Assembly: GCA_900404475.1 (NCBI GenBank)
Contig: OUQQ01000004.1
Coordinates: forward strand, 45,091-109,090
Direction: 5' to 3'
From: Spongospora subterranea
Lineage: Eukaryota; Endomyxa; Phytomyxea; Plasmodiophorida; Plasmodiophoridae
DNA length: 64,000 nt
Part shown: one piece after another, positions 12,238 to 23,108 of the stretch
Position numbering within the stretch: position 1 is the stretch's first letter
Layout of the letters: every line of letters starts with the position of its first letter
Translations under genes and position numbers: made by a program
Notes under the pieces: model-generated
The model's database searches: none
Told to the model about the DNA's origin: nothing
What the model saw: the letters and a program-made list of their open reading frames with translations, nothing else

Positions 12238-13629
12238 ATGAAGTTGGTCGCTGATATTGTGGTTGCCGGCGGCGGGTGTATCGGGCTGAACATTGCCAGC
12301 CGTCTTCGGCAGTGCTTGCCTGGAGCGGTGATATTATTGCTGGAAAAAGAAGAACGATGCGGGCATCACGGTTCCTCAAGAAATTCCGGGGTGATCCATT
12401 CTGGGTTGGTGAACCGTTTAAAAAAACACTCCATGCTGACCATGTGCTGATTTACATTTAGATTCTATTACACATCCGATACCCTGAAATCATTGATGAC
12501 TAAAACAGGGAATCGCAAATTAACCGAGTTTATCTTGGAAAAAAAACTCAAATTGAAGCGTTGTGGAAAACTTGTTGTGGCTACCTCCGATAGTGACCTA
12601 CAATCCCTCGATATTTTGTATAATCGCGGTCAAGAAAATGGAATTGTATTAATATGCTTTGTGAACTAGACTGACGAAGCTAACCGGTTGATTAGGATGT
12701 GCACATGGTTTCCGAGTCGGAAGCTTTAGAGATTGAGCCGATGGTCAAAACGTATCAACGCGCTTTGTGGAGTCCATCGACAAGCGTCGCTGATCCCGTC
12801 GAGGTCTCAGCAGCTCAAGTCGATGATGCCATCGAGCTAGGTGTTGATATCCAAACACGTTGTACTGTCTTGGATATCTGCGACAAGTCTGTTCTTGGGA
12901 AGATATCGGTTAAAACGAATATGGGCACTATTGAAGCAGCTCACTTTGTTAATGCTGCTGGTCTTTATGCAGACCAGATTGCCCATAAATGTAATGTCGG
13001 ACTGCAATACTCGGTATCAATATTGAGGTGTGTATTCTCCCTAATGGAAATGCTGATAAGGTTCTCAGATTCTTCCGTTTAAAGGCCTTTTCCTTCACTG
13101 CCCATTGAAACAAGAACTTAGAACCAATGTTTATCCTGTCCCTGATTTGAGACAGCCATTCTTAGGCACGCATTGGACAGTTTGCGCGTCGGGTGGGGCG
13201 AAAGTTGGTCCCACGTCGATGCCAGCGTTTTCCCGAGAAAACTATTCAATACTACCTCCGATTTCCAAGTTTTCTGAAACCTCCCAAATAGTGACAGACC
13301 TTTTAGGAATGATGTGGCATGATTCACAAGGGATCCGTCGATTGGCATTACGAGAGTTGGCAAAGCTCAGCAAAAAACGAATTCTTTCTGATGCTGATCA
13401 GCTGTTGCATGCCCCTTGTCATGGCAATCTAGCTCGCGATTCGACCTGGCTACGTCCAGGCATCAGAGCTCAGCTTATGAGTCGATCCGAGCTAGTCAAT
13501 GACTTCGTTATTGGGCGTGGCTGCCTTTCCACTCATATCCTGAACGCGGTTTCACCTGGTTGGACCTGCGCTATCCCCATGGCACATCATGTTGTCGACG
13601 ATTATATTATACCGCAACTGAACAAATAA
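12238..13629 (+). CDS. L2HGDH: L-2-hydroxyglutarate dehydrogenase (FAD)
   Basis: Four exons (12238-12404, 12462-12645, 12696-13013, 13069-13629) give 409 residues. The enzyme oxidises L-2-hydroxyglutarate to 2-oxoglutarate, usually at the mitochondrial inner membrane, clearing a toxic by-product. The N-terminal FAD-binding Rossmann motif is VVAGGGCIGLNIASRL. The family run SRNSGVIHSGFYY spans intron 1. Later blocks are KRCGKLVVAT, FVNAAGLYADQIA, ILPFKGLF, NVYPVPDLRQPFLG and GIRAQLMSRS. The start at 12238 leaves almost no room for a targeting peptide ahead of the FAD motif, so an upstream exon or another location is possible. Confidence 0.9.
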
Positions 13630-14202
13630 TGTCCCATCGTTCAAAAGTAGCTGTCCCATTCATATTTATCGGATTATGCTTTGATGGTGCTGACATCTCC
13701 AGGATGCATTTGTTTTCAAAACTAATTTAGCTATCAGCATCCGCGTGATTTAATAAACACATAATAAAGGTTCATTTCTTTGGTCATTTATCGATCATAT
13801 CAAACAGAAATATATCGCGAGTTTCAGACTCTGGATGCAGAACTGGGCTGCTGTTCATGGATGTACAGACGCATGTCGCTGCAACCCACTACAGTACCAT
13901 GTTTGAGTAGATATCGAACAACGCGCGTAATGCTCATGTGATGTGGAAACGATATTCCTTAGTTTGTACTTGTTGGGTTGTAAGAAAAGACTTGTGCAGA
14001 TGCATTTTTATGGCAAGACAAGTCTAGAAATTGTATCAATCGTGAGAAAAATGCTGGAGAAAGTACAGACGATGGGTTGTCGGTGTTGACTGTTGAATGT
14101 TGGACACATCGTGTTGATCTACAGTACACTATACTGTAGGGCCTCAGCCGCCCCTCAGATAATGATCTTGAATGTGTTCCTGTTCAAAACTCATTCTCGT
14201 CA
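13630..14202. other. Intergenic, no gene seen
   Basis: AT-leaning sequence without a convincing frame. It includes the dehydrogenase 3' end and the upstream region of the small KEN-box protein. Confidence 0.45.
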
Positions 14203-14559
14203 ATGAAAGCTCCAGCTACGCCATCTGCTTCAAAGGCTCGCCGGCAAGGTCCAGGTCTATTTACACCTTTATCGGCGTCAAGGGCGCGTATGATGGGAGA
14301 CGCCCTAAAAAATATTCAAATGCGAGAAGCAAAGTGCGCGCTTAATTTTGGTACCGCTCCTGATGATGTTGCCAACCCATTGAAGGTATTGCCCCAAAAC
14401 GAAGATGTCAGACCACCGTTTCGACAAATTGAAAAAGAAAATCTAACAAGAATACCCGATTCCTTTGATGTCGGTACTGAACTGAACTTGGCGGAGCTGG
14501 AAGCCGAGAAGGAAGCACTCGAAAGAGAAATTGCTGAGCTTCTGGATACATCAAGCTGA
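14203..14559 (+). CDS. Small protein with KEN box and C-terminal coiled coil
   Basis: An ATG-started single-exon frame of 118 codons. The N-terminus is basic with Ser/Thr-Pro sites (ATPSASKARR, LFTPLSASRAR). A KEN motif sits in RQIEKENLTRIP near residue 80, and the C-terminus is a strong heptad-like helix (LEAEKEALEREIAELL). In general, KEN boxes in disordered proteins are APC/C degrons and TP sites are CDK targets, so a cell-cycle regulated adaptor is plausible. No family is recognised. It lies about 160 bp upstream of TRAX on the same strand. Confidence 0.5.
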   Translation: MKAPATPSASKARRQGPGLFTPLSASRARMMGDALKNIQMREAKCALNFGTAPDDVANPLKVLPQNEDVRPPFRQIEKENLTRIPDSFDVGTELNLAELEAEKEALEREIAELLDTSS

Positions 14560-14718
14560 AGATCATGGATTATTCATTGACTTGCAGTTTTTTTGCATAA
14601 AACAGCATATACAACTAATTCAAACAATCGTGGTAAAATATATTCAATCTGAACAATCGATGGGGAACAAGGTGGTCACGGAGTGTGAATTCGGAGATGT
14701 ACCAGACCAGTTAGCATT

Positions 14719-15711
14719 ATGTCGAATTGTCATTCTGCGTTAGGTGCCCAAAATTTACAGAACACATTCGAACAGTACGCTAAACAATTAGACGACTTTA
14801 ATACTCGCCATGAGTCTGTCAGGAACTTATCACGGGAGATCACCAAGGAGAGCAAACATGTATCGAGATTTCACGAGTTCATTGACCTTGGCTGATGGCT
14901 TCTAGTCTATATTTTTGATGCATCGCGCTAAACCGTCGGATATGAAAACGATCCTTGATCATGCTCAAAACTGTTTAGAGAAGATCAGGGCAAAGTTCGG
15001 CCGCGTTGGTGAAATGATGCATACGGAATCTGAGCGGTACAGGTTCGTGATTGATATAAAATGCGTTTTTTTTTTTTTATCAAATGTCAGGTTTCAAAAA
15101 GCAGTTAGTCCCGGATACCAAGAATATGTTGAAGTAAGTTTTAAGGATGGGAGTTTCCTCGATTTTTAATTGGCAAAAGGCGGAAAGTTTTCATTATTTT
15201 TTGTCAACAAACGGTGGATTGATCAGCAAAAAACTGATTTGGGAACGACTTTGTCGATCATGTCCAGACATCTGCCTGCCTCCATTTTCAACCAGCGACT
15301 ATTTATTAGGAATCGCAGATCTAAGGTAGACGAGCGTCAATTCTGATTCCTTGGTCTCGTTCAAATTATTCCAGCGGTGAAGTGATGAGAAAGACGGTTG
15401 ATTGGGCACTGAATGGTGATATGCAAGCCGTTACCAATTCATGCATATTCTTGCAGAAATTATTGTGTGGAATCGTCAGCCTTTCTGCCGAGGTTATCAA
15501 AGAATGGCCGAACAAGGTTACTTGTTTTCGGGAGAGCACCATCAAAGTCGAAACAAGTCAGGGAATCAACGACTGTATTTGTTCAAAGCTTAATTTTTCC
15601 ATAGCCTTGCTGAAACTGCATCTCAAGCGGGCCGATTTCCCCAATCTCGACGTCACAATATCTTCGGAGGATTTGTGTGATGACCGATGCAACAAGCGAG
15701 AAGCTATTTAA
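14719..15711 (+). CDS. TSNAX: Translin-associated protein X (TRAX)
   Basis: Six exons (14719-14859, 14906-15042, 15091-15133, 15180-15325, 15375-15556, 15605-15711) give 251 residues. TRAX is the catalytic subunit of C3PO, an octameric RNase formed with translin that trims tRNA leaders and assists RNAi. Clear matches: LSREITKESKHSIFLMHR, YQEYVEAESFHYF and DYLLGIADLSGEVMR. The acidic residues known to be catalytic in human TRAX (two Glu in the EYVE block, Asp and Glu in the ADLSGE block) are all present, so the nuclease should be active. The partner translin is not in this window. All intron phases agree. Confidence 0.9.
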
Positions 15712-15911
15712 AATATGCTTTCAATTTCCCTAGTTTTTATCACTAAATATCAGAGTTTTTTACTTGATCAGTTCCCGAGTAGCATTCAGTTGATTCCTCA
15801 AATGATCGTATGGATTCCATATGACGCGCGGCCCAATTCTACAAAAATCGTCAAGCAAGGTCGTGCAATACGTCTCCGTCACTGTAACAAGCCACACTTC
15901 CGCTGTATCCA

Positions 15912-16990
15912 ATGGCAAGACCGGTTGGAGTCCTCCTTGTTTCTTTAATTTTAATTGCAGCTGCCGGGTCGGAGGGGATTCATCTTCTGAACGATGCGAA
16001 TTTCTACGAAAAGGTCAAGGAGGGAGAATGGCTGGTGGTATTCACGTCGTTTTGGTGCGGAATGTGCAAAGAGCTCGCCCCAATTATCGAGGGGGTCAGC
16101 AAGGATCCAGATTTCTTATCCTCGGGAATCAAGCTCGCTAAGGTCAATTTTCTGTATTCGTTTTTCAACAAACACTCACAACTGTATTCCAGGTTGACAT
16201 CAATACAGAGCCGACCATTGCAAGGGAGGAAAAGATTAACGTTGTTCCTCATATTTACTTGTATATCTATTTCAAATCGCAATCGTATTAAGATTCATTT
16301 TGTTTTAGCTACTGTCAATCAAGCAAGATCAGGATTCGACTGGGTGAGTAATCAAACAAGACTTTTTGTTCTTTTTTCATAAAACGATTGCTGCCTCAGA
16401 GGGATCCGCACTACCGACGAAAGTAGAAATTGTGGAGTTCGCGATGAGACACAAGGCGCGTTGGGGTCAATCAGGTGTTGGGCCAGACGAGTCGGAGCTC
16501 GCCAAAGCTGAGCCAGAACCGCGACGAAAGATTTCAGTGAACGAACCTGGGTTTTATGGCAAACTTGTAGAAATAATTCAGCAGCAAGCAAAGCAGAGAC
16601 CGATCGTGTTTGGCGCAATTGTGTATTGTTTAGGACTGGCGCATGGATTGTTCTTTGCAGTTGTTTACAAAGTACGTTAACAAATCCATTAATAAACTCT
16701 AGTCAAGTAATCGACTGTTTGAGGATGAAAATGACGCGCTGTTCCCTCAAAATGTCGCAGCCAGTTACCACAATGACCAAGGTCAAGATGCTGTGAAGCC
16801 TGGAGAGAGATCCACTTACGGTGAACCCGTTGAGTCTAATGATCGTCCAGTGACGGCACAATACACCAATAAAGAGGCAGCGATTATGGTACACGAAGTG
16901 CTGGACTTAGACCATACAGGCACAGGTGGAGCTGTTGGGTTTTTTGAGAAACATCTTCATACACCGTACGATCATAGGGCAGACACGTGA
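15912..16990 (+). CDS. Thioredoxin-related transmembrane protein (ER, TMX-like)
   Basis: Five exons (15912-16142, 16193-16260, 16309-16343, 16400-16671, 16703-16990) give 297 residues. A hydrophobic signal peptide (VGVLLVSLILIAAA) precedes a thioredoxin fold whose active site is FWCGMCKELAP, a CGMC dithiol. One membrane span follows (VFGAIVYCLGLAHGLFFAVV), then a hydrophilic tail of about 95 residues. The layout is that of TMX-type oxidoreductases: redox domain in the ER lumen, tail in the cytosol. The tail has no clear KKXX or RXR retention signal. The last intron, 16672-16702, is only 31 nt; the frame would stop within it if it were not removed. Confidence 0.8.
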
Positions 16991-17102
16991 TATCAACCGC
17001 GGTCTAGCTGGTGACGACTGACGTCGTTCGCGCTAAACCTCTCTCATTGGCAACTAGGATTTATTTGAAGTCATTTGAGGGCCGTTGGGGCAAAGAAATT
17101 CT

Positions 17103-19802
17103 ATGGCACATTGGCAGAATGACGGATCTTATCCAAATCAGTATACTGGTGCGCCTACCGCTCAATGCTTGTTAGTGGCTTGATACTCTATTAATGATGA
17201 TAATAGATCCGAATGCACAATATCACGATAAAGATGATCGAACCCCAGACCAGGGATATTACGATGAGCAAGGAAACTGGCAATATTACCCTTATGAGGA
17301 TGAGTACGACGAGGCAGCGTATGAGCAGGGAGATCCTGCTTACGATCCCTATGAGCAGCAGCAAAAGCAACAGGGATATGAGCATTATACGCAGGAAGCA
17401 GCTCCCGCATCTATGCACCAGCAATCTGTTCCGCAACCAACAGGTAGAAAAAAAATCTCAACAAACAGATTGTTCATTTACATTGCTGTTCAATCAGCCT
17501 CTATACCTACATTGCAAATACCGCCGAAGCAGAATGGGACCCTTCAGGGTCCTGAACGGTTGATTATTGAAATTGCCGCCAGAGGTAGCGTATTGTTCGG
17601 GTTTCTGGGACTGCGTCGACTGATCATCGCTGGGACATAGGTTTGGTAACAGAAAATATTTTCATGGATACGGGAGTGCAGGCAGAGATTGATGCAATAA
17701 TCACAGCAGGAAACAAAAGGCAATCTATTGATATATCCCGATATCACCCATGTTCACTGGCCCAAGCTTTGAAACGAGTATGTCCAAATTTTTATTGCTT
17801 GAATCATCTGAAACTTTTTCAGGTAATTCGCGACCTTCCTGCTCCTATACTGCCGCCTATTTCCTTGGATATGTTGTTGTCTATCCAGAAAATGACTCCT
17901 AACAATATTATCGCACTTTCAGAAGTCCTACGGCAACTTGCACCAGAAACTCAAGATTTACTTCAGTCGTTGTTTATCATGTTGCAGGCATTGTCGAAGA
18001 ATCAGGTATGACTATGAAGTAACTACAGTAGTTAAGCGGTATTTATCCAATTTCAGAATGTAACCGGGATGTCCACGCTTAAGTTAGCATACGCTGTTGG
18101 TCCTTCGTTACTGTCAGGCGCACCAACTGGGGCTGATCCTATGCTTTTATTGACGGCCCCAAAACTGATCAACGCAATATGCGAACTTTTGATTGCTGAT
18201 CCTTCCATAATTCGGCCCATGGTGCCATCTGCGACACCTACTGGTTATGCAAGTTCCTCGTTCCCTCACGGAACTCCAGCACCTTCAACATCGCTTGCAT
18301 CTACCCATTCGCAACCATCGTTGAATAATATTCGTGGACCTGCGCCTCCTCAGCCGTCTTCGCTTTCATCTCGAACGCCATCTCCTCCGCAGGCACCTAA
18401 TATCCCCTCTCGAGCTCCCACCCCGCTTCAAGCACCTCTGACGCACGTTCGAACGCCTTCTCCTCCCCAGGCGCCGACAGTACAAGGACCAGCGCCCGGC
18501 TCTCGTCAAGCTCCCACAGCGTACGTCCGAGCTCCTGCTATCCCTCAAGCTCCTTTAATACAATCTCGAACGCCTGCCCCTCCTCAAGCTCCTTCAATGC
18601 CGGCTAGAACACCTACCGCGCCTCAAGCTCCTTTAGTGCCGTCTAGACCTACCGCGCCGCAAGCTCCTTCAGTGCCGGCTAGAACACCTACCATGCCGCA
18701 AGCTCCTTCTATACAAGCTCGAGCGCCCATTCCTCCTCCGCAACCTCCTTCGATTCTACTTCGAAATCCTCCACAGACGCCTCCAACCACAACTCGGATG
18801 CCTGTTCCTCCTGCCCCTTCCGGTCGGGCGTCTATGCCACCATCTGCTCCTTCAGTTGTAGCCCAAGCAGGTCGGCAACGTCCCGTTGAAGCGCTGCATA
18901 TGGGAATTTCTGCACAAACGCCTGCTCAACCACCTCGCGCTCCTCCCAGAGCCCCGGCCCCGCCTCCTCCACCATCTGTATCATCTTCTTCGGCGCCGGT
19001 ATCAATACCTAGCTCTGGAGGAAGAGCCGATCTGTTGAAAGCCATTGTTGGATTCAAGAAAACTAATCTGGCAAAATCTGAAACGGATGACAAGTCAGCT
19101 CCTATCGTCGCCTCAACTCCAGCTCGATCACAAATGCCTGCTCCTGGCAGGGGCCGTGCTGCTCCATCCCCCCCAGTTCAAGCACCACCCCGTGCTGTTC
19201 CATCAATATCAGCACGACCTCCTCAGGCTATCCCTCCTCGAGCCCCTCCCCCGGCTAGATCGTCCCCCAGTGCTCCAATTTTACCACCATCGGTAGCGGG
19301 AGGTCGTTCACTGCCCGTTTCATCGCGTCCTCATGCACCTTCGCCACCCTCGCGATCTGCCAGCCCGCCCTCATCTCCTTCGCTTAATGCAGATAGTGTT
19401 CTGGCTGCTCGCCCTGCTCCACCTCCTCCACCACGAGCACCAGTCTCTGCGACTCGCGATTCTAGTGCACCCAATCGAAACGCTCTTCTTAGTCAGATAA
19501 CCGAATTCAAATCGAATTCACTTAGGTCTAAACCAAGCGAAGAGGATGATTACGATGAATCACAGAGGCAAGCGACGCCCATGAGGGCGCCACCCCGAGC
19601 AGCACCTCAAAGAGGTCCACCGCCAGCAAGGCGACCACCGCCACCTCCAAGGTCCGAAAACAATGAAGAGGAGCTCCTCCCTCCGCAACGAGGCCCAAGC
19701 TCTAGAGGTCCTCCTGCAAGACCTGGACCGCCACCTCCTCCAGCTAGACTTCCTCCGACTTCTCGTGGACCACCTCCTCGCGCTCCGCCGCGACGTTCAT
19801 AA
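17103..19802 (+). CDS. RhoGAP-like, polyproline and WH2 protein (actin regulator)
   Basis: Six exons (17103-17148, 17207-17443, 17498-17584, 17641-17777, 17823-18005, 18057-19802) give 811 residues. Residues 1-95 are Tyr/Gln/acidic. Residues 100-285 read as a RhoGAP fold (ERLIIEIAARGLVTENIF, then LKRVIRDLPAPIL, then STLKLAYAVGPSLL). The usual Arg finger after IF is Met, near residue 132, so GTPase stimulation may be lost. The rest, to the end, is Pro-rich with PPPPP profilin/SH3-type runs. It contains two WH2-like actin-binding motifs: ADLLKAIVGFKKTNLAKS near residue 553 and NALLSQITEFKSNSLRS near 705. Middle repeats of PQAPS-type units are low complexity. The expected role is linking a Rho-family GTPase to actin monomer delivery at the cortex. 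Confidence 0.75.
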
Positions 19803-19864
19803 TAAATGGTAATCGTATAAATCAAATTAATAGTTTGCACTTGTTCGAAATTGTCGTACATTAT

Positions 19865-20826
19865 TTAATATCCAGCGAATTGTGTCAGCGGTTTTAGATC
19901 CAAACTTTCCATTATTCCTGTTGTTCTCCGCATCTGGATCACGTCACCTATCGCTTGCGGTCGTCTAACTGGAAGAGATGCAATTTCCATAATTCGACAA
20001 ATGCTTGGATTTTCGAAGAAGCCTTTGTCACTGGAGTGAACATGGCGTTTTCGATACTGGTCCCATGCTTGGCTAGCGCGCATTTGTCGTATCAACTTGA
20101 TATCTGCTTGGCAGCGGAAAACGTGTGGGTGGATCATGGCGGCATAATCTTGTAGTAGAATGTTTGGCACTTCATATGCGATTACACTATCCACGGCAAC
20201 GGCGCTTGCCCTCCAGCGCATTTGCAATTTCAACTTCTCGTCAAAAACGTCACCTAGGACACTCAAATGCTCCAAAATAGCACATTCTACAAACGCTGGG
20301 GGATCACGATGCTGTTCAAATTTGAGAACTGTACAAACGGGAGATGACGACCTAACTGCAGCGCAATGAACTCGGTCTTCCGGTAATCTGCATCTTCCAC
20401 GAGTCAATTCCTGTGGCATTCTGTGCGGAATTATATTAGGACTGATGGAAAACAATCCTTGCATATTTGCAGATGTAGGCTTTTGGGAGAAGTGCATAGC
20501 GCTCTTTGGTCTCACAGGTTTGTGTCTGGAGACAGTAGATACATTGGTATCTGTTCCACTTGATTGTGGTCGCGAAAAATCTGTTCTGCTTGATTGTGGA
20601 CGCGATAAATTGATCCTGCTTGATTGTGGAAGCGAAAAACCTGTGCTGCTTGATAGTGGGCGCGATAACGGTGAGGATGATCGCCATGTCAAGGAGCTTG
20701 ACGGTCGCGGCGCCCCGGAACACCACTTGGACGCCAAGCTCAACGTGATGTTAAGAGGCAGTTCACGTATTATGCGAACACGCCCGAGTTTGATGAACAA
20801 TACAGATGATGGTATAATCGCACCCT
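19865..20826 (-). CDS. Hypothetical protein with decapeptide repeats; 5' end unresolved
   Basis: The frame is open from 20826 to a stop at 19865, convergent with the RhoGAP/WH2 gene (62 bp between stops). No ATG appears in the first 100 codons, so a short upstream exon is likely. The N-terminal third has Ser/Arg/Pro-rich ten-residue repeats (for example SRPQSSRTDF), coded by four 30-bp DNA repeats at 20551-20670. The C-terminal part is non-repetitive and looks folded (VECAILEHLSVLGDVFDEKL, HVFRCQADIKLIRQMRAS). No family is recognised. Confidence 0.5.
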
Positions 20827-20828
20827 AA

Positions 20829-21234
20829 TTGGCAATGCTCAGCATGTATCAATTAGGATTCAAACGCATTGTTCATTCTCAACATTTTTTAGTTGCGATT
20901 TCGTGATTGCGATACTGTCAACGTCGCGAACAGTTCAGTCGTGAACGGCAATCAGAGCGATGCTGTGAATGCTGAAACTGTTTACCGCTTCATTTTCGTT
21001 GCGTTCGTTACAATACTTTTAAAGAATCCCCTTTGACTTGGCTATCATACACAAATAGTTGACGTTGCTCTTCCAAACGAAAGGGTAATCTGGTAATTTT
21101 TCAGAGAAAACGTTCCTTTAGCGGTGCAAGTGTAATGTTACTGTCCGTTCGTCGTGTTTCAACCTGTTAACGTTTCACATAAATGATGACCAGGGAACTA
21201 CACTTCCAACTACGTCCGATTCATAGTCAGCTGC
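20829..21234. other. Intergenic, no gene seen
   Basis: No convincing coding frame. It may hold a missing first exon of the neighbouring repeat-bearing gene and the 3' end of the cyclic-nucleotide-binding gene. Confidence 0.4.
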
Positions 21235-22453
21235 TTATTTTTGGTGCTGTACCTGATGAAAAATTATGTGTTGCGGATTATAGCGATGCGTCTTGCAGCA
21301 GTAGCTGATCTCTGATAGCAAATTCGGGTCAATGCCGGACAGGTAAGGAATACCCCTAAAAAACGCCAGTTTTTCCTGATGATTGCGACGAAGTCCCGGA
21401 TACAGAATACTTCGGAAACTTTTATAGTCGAGGATGCCCAGAACAGAATTCTTCAGTGCAACTGTTGGAGATGGTCTTCTATTCCAAAGAAGTAAGCTTC
21501 GTACTCCAAAACACGACCCTGATGAGAGGTCTGTGTTAACAGCCGGCATTTCTGAACCGTGTATTTTTTTAACTGTGAGCTCGCCTAAGATCAATCAAAG
21601 TTGACGTTAGTCTGAGTCTGTATTTCTTGGAAGCGTACCATGGAAAACGACAAAAAATTCCTGATCCCCACTGGCAAAGATCGTTTCTCCTGAAACAACT
21701 GGTCGAGGATGGAGCAATCTAACGATTTCAAGCATGGTATTGTACGATATGTTGAGCCGATCTAGCCCAGCTTTTACGATTTCGCATAGAAATCGGACTT
21801 CGTGAGCCAGACGAACTTCAGAGGATTTACTTAGCAGCCTCATCAAAACGGCTTCTAGTGGTTCGGTACGCAACTGGTTGATGCAAATAACGGCGACGCT
21901 GTTCAACTTGTGTTGATAAATCTTAGAAGCCCATCGTTAATCCGCTTTGGGTTCGTGTCCGTACCTTATTTTTCAATGCGACAATCTGATCCATAGAGAC
22001 ATCACGCTGAGAAGAAACCGCATCCTCAACATGAAACATATCTGCTCCAGCAAAGATATCCTCAAAAGACTGGGTAAATTCTGACTGAGACATTTCATGA
22101 TTGATTCGATCCATTTCCTCTCCATACAGTACTTCCATTTTGATTTGAACCTGTTTAGCAACCATAGCGAAGAGGGCATTTTCAAGATCAAGAGTCAAAA
22201 CCCTATCAACATCTGGAATTGCCATATAAAACTGGTGCAACATTAGTTCCAGCAAAGTTAATGGTATTCTACTGGCACAAGACCCAGCGTAAACGTTCCA
22301 GGCTTCCAACACCAGCTCAGGTGATATTACCCCTGCGGAAAATTCCTGCCAATGTGTTTGGAAAAACCTAGGGTTTGGTCTTGCTGCTTGATCATCATCG
22401 ATATTTGGTTTATCTGTAAACGTGTTTGCGCCATTGCGACTCCTTATTCTCAT
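21235..22453 (-). CDS. Cyclic-nucleotide-binding-domain protein
   Basis: Three exons (21965-22453, 21639-21906, 21235-21584) give 368 residues. Residues 1-160 are helical and unrecognised. A cNMP-binding beta-barrel runs from about residue 220: SGETIFASGDQEFFVVFHGELTVKK across an intron, then SSGSCFGVRSLLL and LGILDYKSFRSIL. The canonical phosphate-binding cassette usually reads GE-(L/I)-A-L...RAA; here it is FGVRSLLLWNRRPSPTV, with Val where the Glu is expected, so ligand binding is doubtful. A second CNB domain seems to begin at the end (PQHIIFHQ) and then stops. This is not a standard PKA regulatory subunit, since no pseudo-substrate or docking motif was seen. Confidence 0.65.
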
Positions 22454-23108
22454 GGGTTAAGGATTAACTTGACGGTACCCAGTGATCTATACCCTTATAC
22501 TTGTGAAACGCACGATGTAGAAAGTTCAGCGGCTGTTTTTTTCTAAGGCAGTAAAAAAATTACTTTGTTGTTGATTTTTTGCGATGGACCCAGTTAAAAT
22601 GATACTCCTTATGGCATCGCCAGAAACATCTTTATTGTACAATCGGCGACCTCTGCAACGTAGCAAACCCTTTCAAATTAGTAGATCTGTCATTATTGTT
22701 GAAACGACCAGCTCAAACAGGGTGTTAGTTAATATACAGAAAAAATGTGATTGTTGGAAGGAATTGACATGATGACGACAGAAGAGATCTAAGCGGAACA
22801 CAGTACAGTTATCAATAACGTGGGTGGTAGTTTAGCGTTGCTGACATCTGGCGGCAGTTGGTTGACTGTGTGTCTGGTTGTTGATCAGACATGATTGTGT
22901 GCCTGGCTGTTATCAATGGTTAACTCTGCACTTCACCCACAGGTCTTGTGCCTACCTTGTTGTCTGCCTTTCTGGCTTACTCTGTCGATTCCTGGAACAT
23001 CAGGATAAACGCATATCGCGGAAATCATCCCGAGGTGTCTATCGGAGAAGGACACCTAGACCTTGCTGAGCTCCAGTCTGTCTTGCTCGAGCAGTCTGGT
23101 GCTAGGCC
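22454..23108. other. Intergenic between divergent genes
   Basis: Upstream of both the CNB gene and G-gamma. A 62-codon plus frame (22584-22772) has no motif and was not called. The segment at about 22800-23000 is rich in TGGTTG and TGTGTG-type words but shows no clear element. Confidence 0.4.

Noticed and set aside
19607..19861. Gly-rich minus-strand open frame opposite the polyproline region
   Set aside because: Antisense of proline codons always gives Gly/Arg-rich frames; no independent support.
20551..20670. Possible CRISPR-like array
   Set aside because: Repeats are contiguous with no spacers, in coding DNA of a eukaryote.
20445..20828. Plus-strand frame with LDCGR-type repeats
   Set aside because: Reverse of the same 30-bp DNA repeats; the minus frame is longer and has a better non-repetitive partner region.
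22584..22772. 62-codon plus-strand frame with ATG
   Set aside because: Short, no motif, within a promoter stretch; it could be chance.
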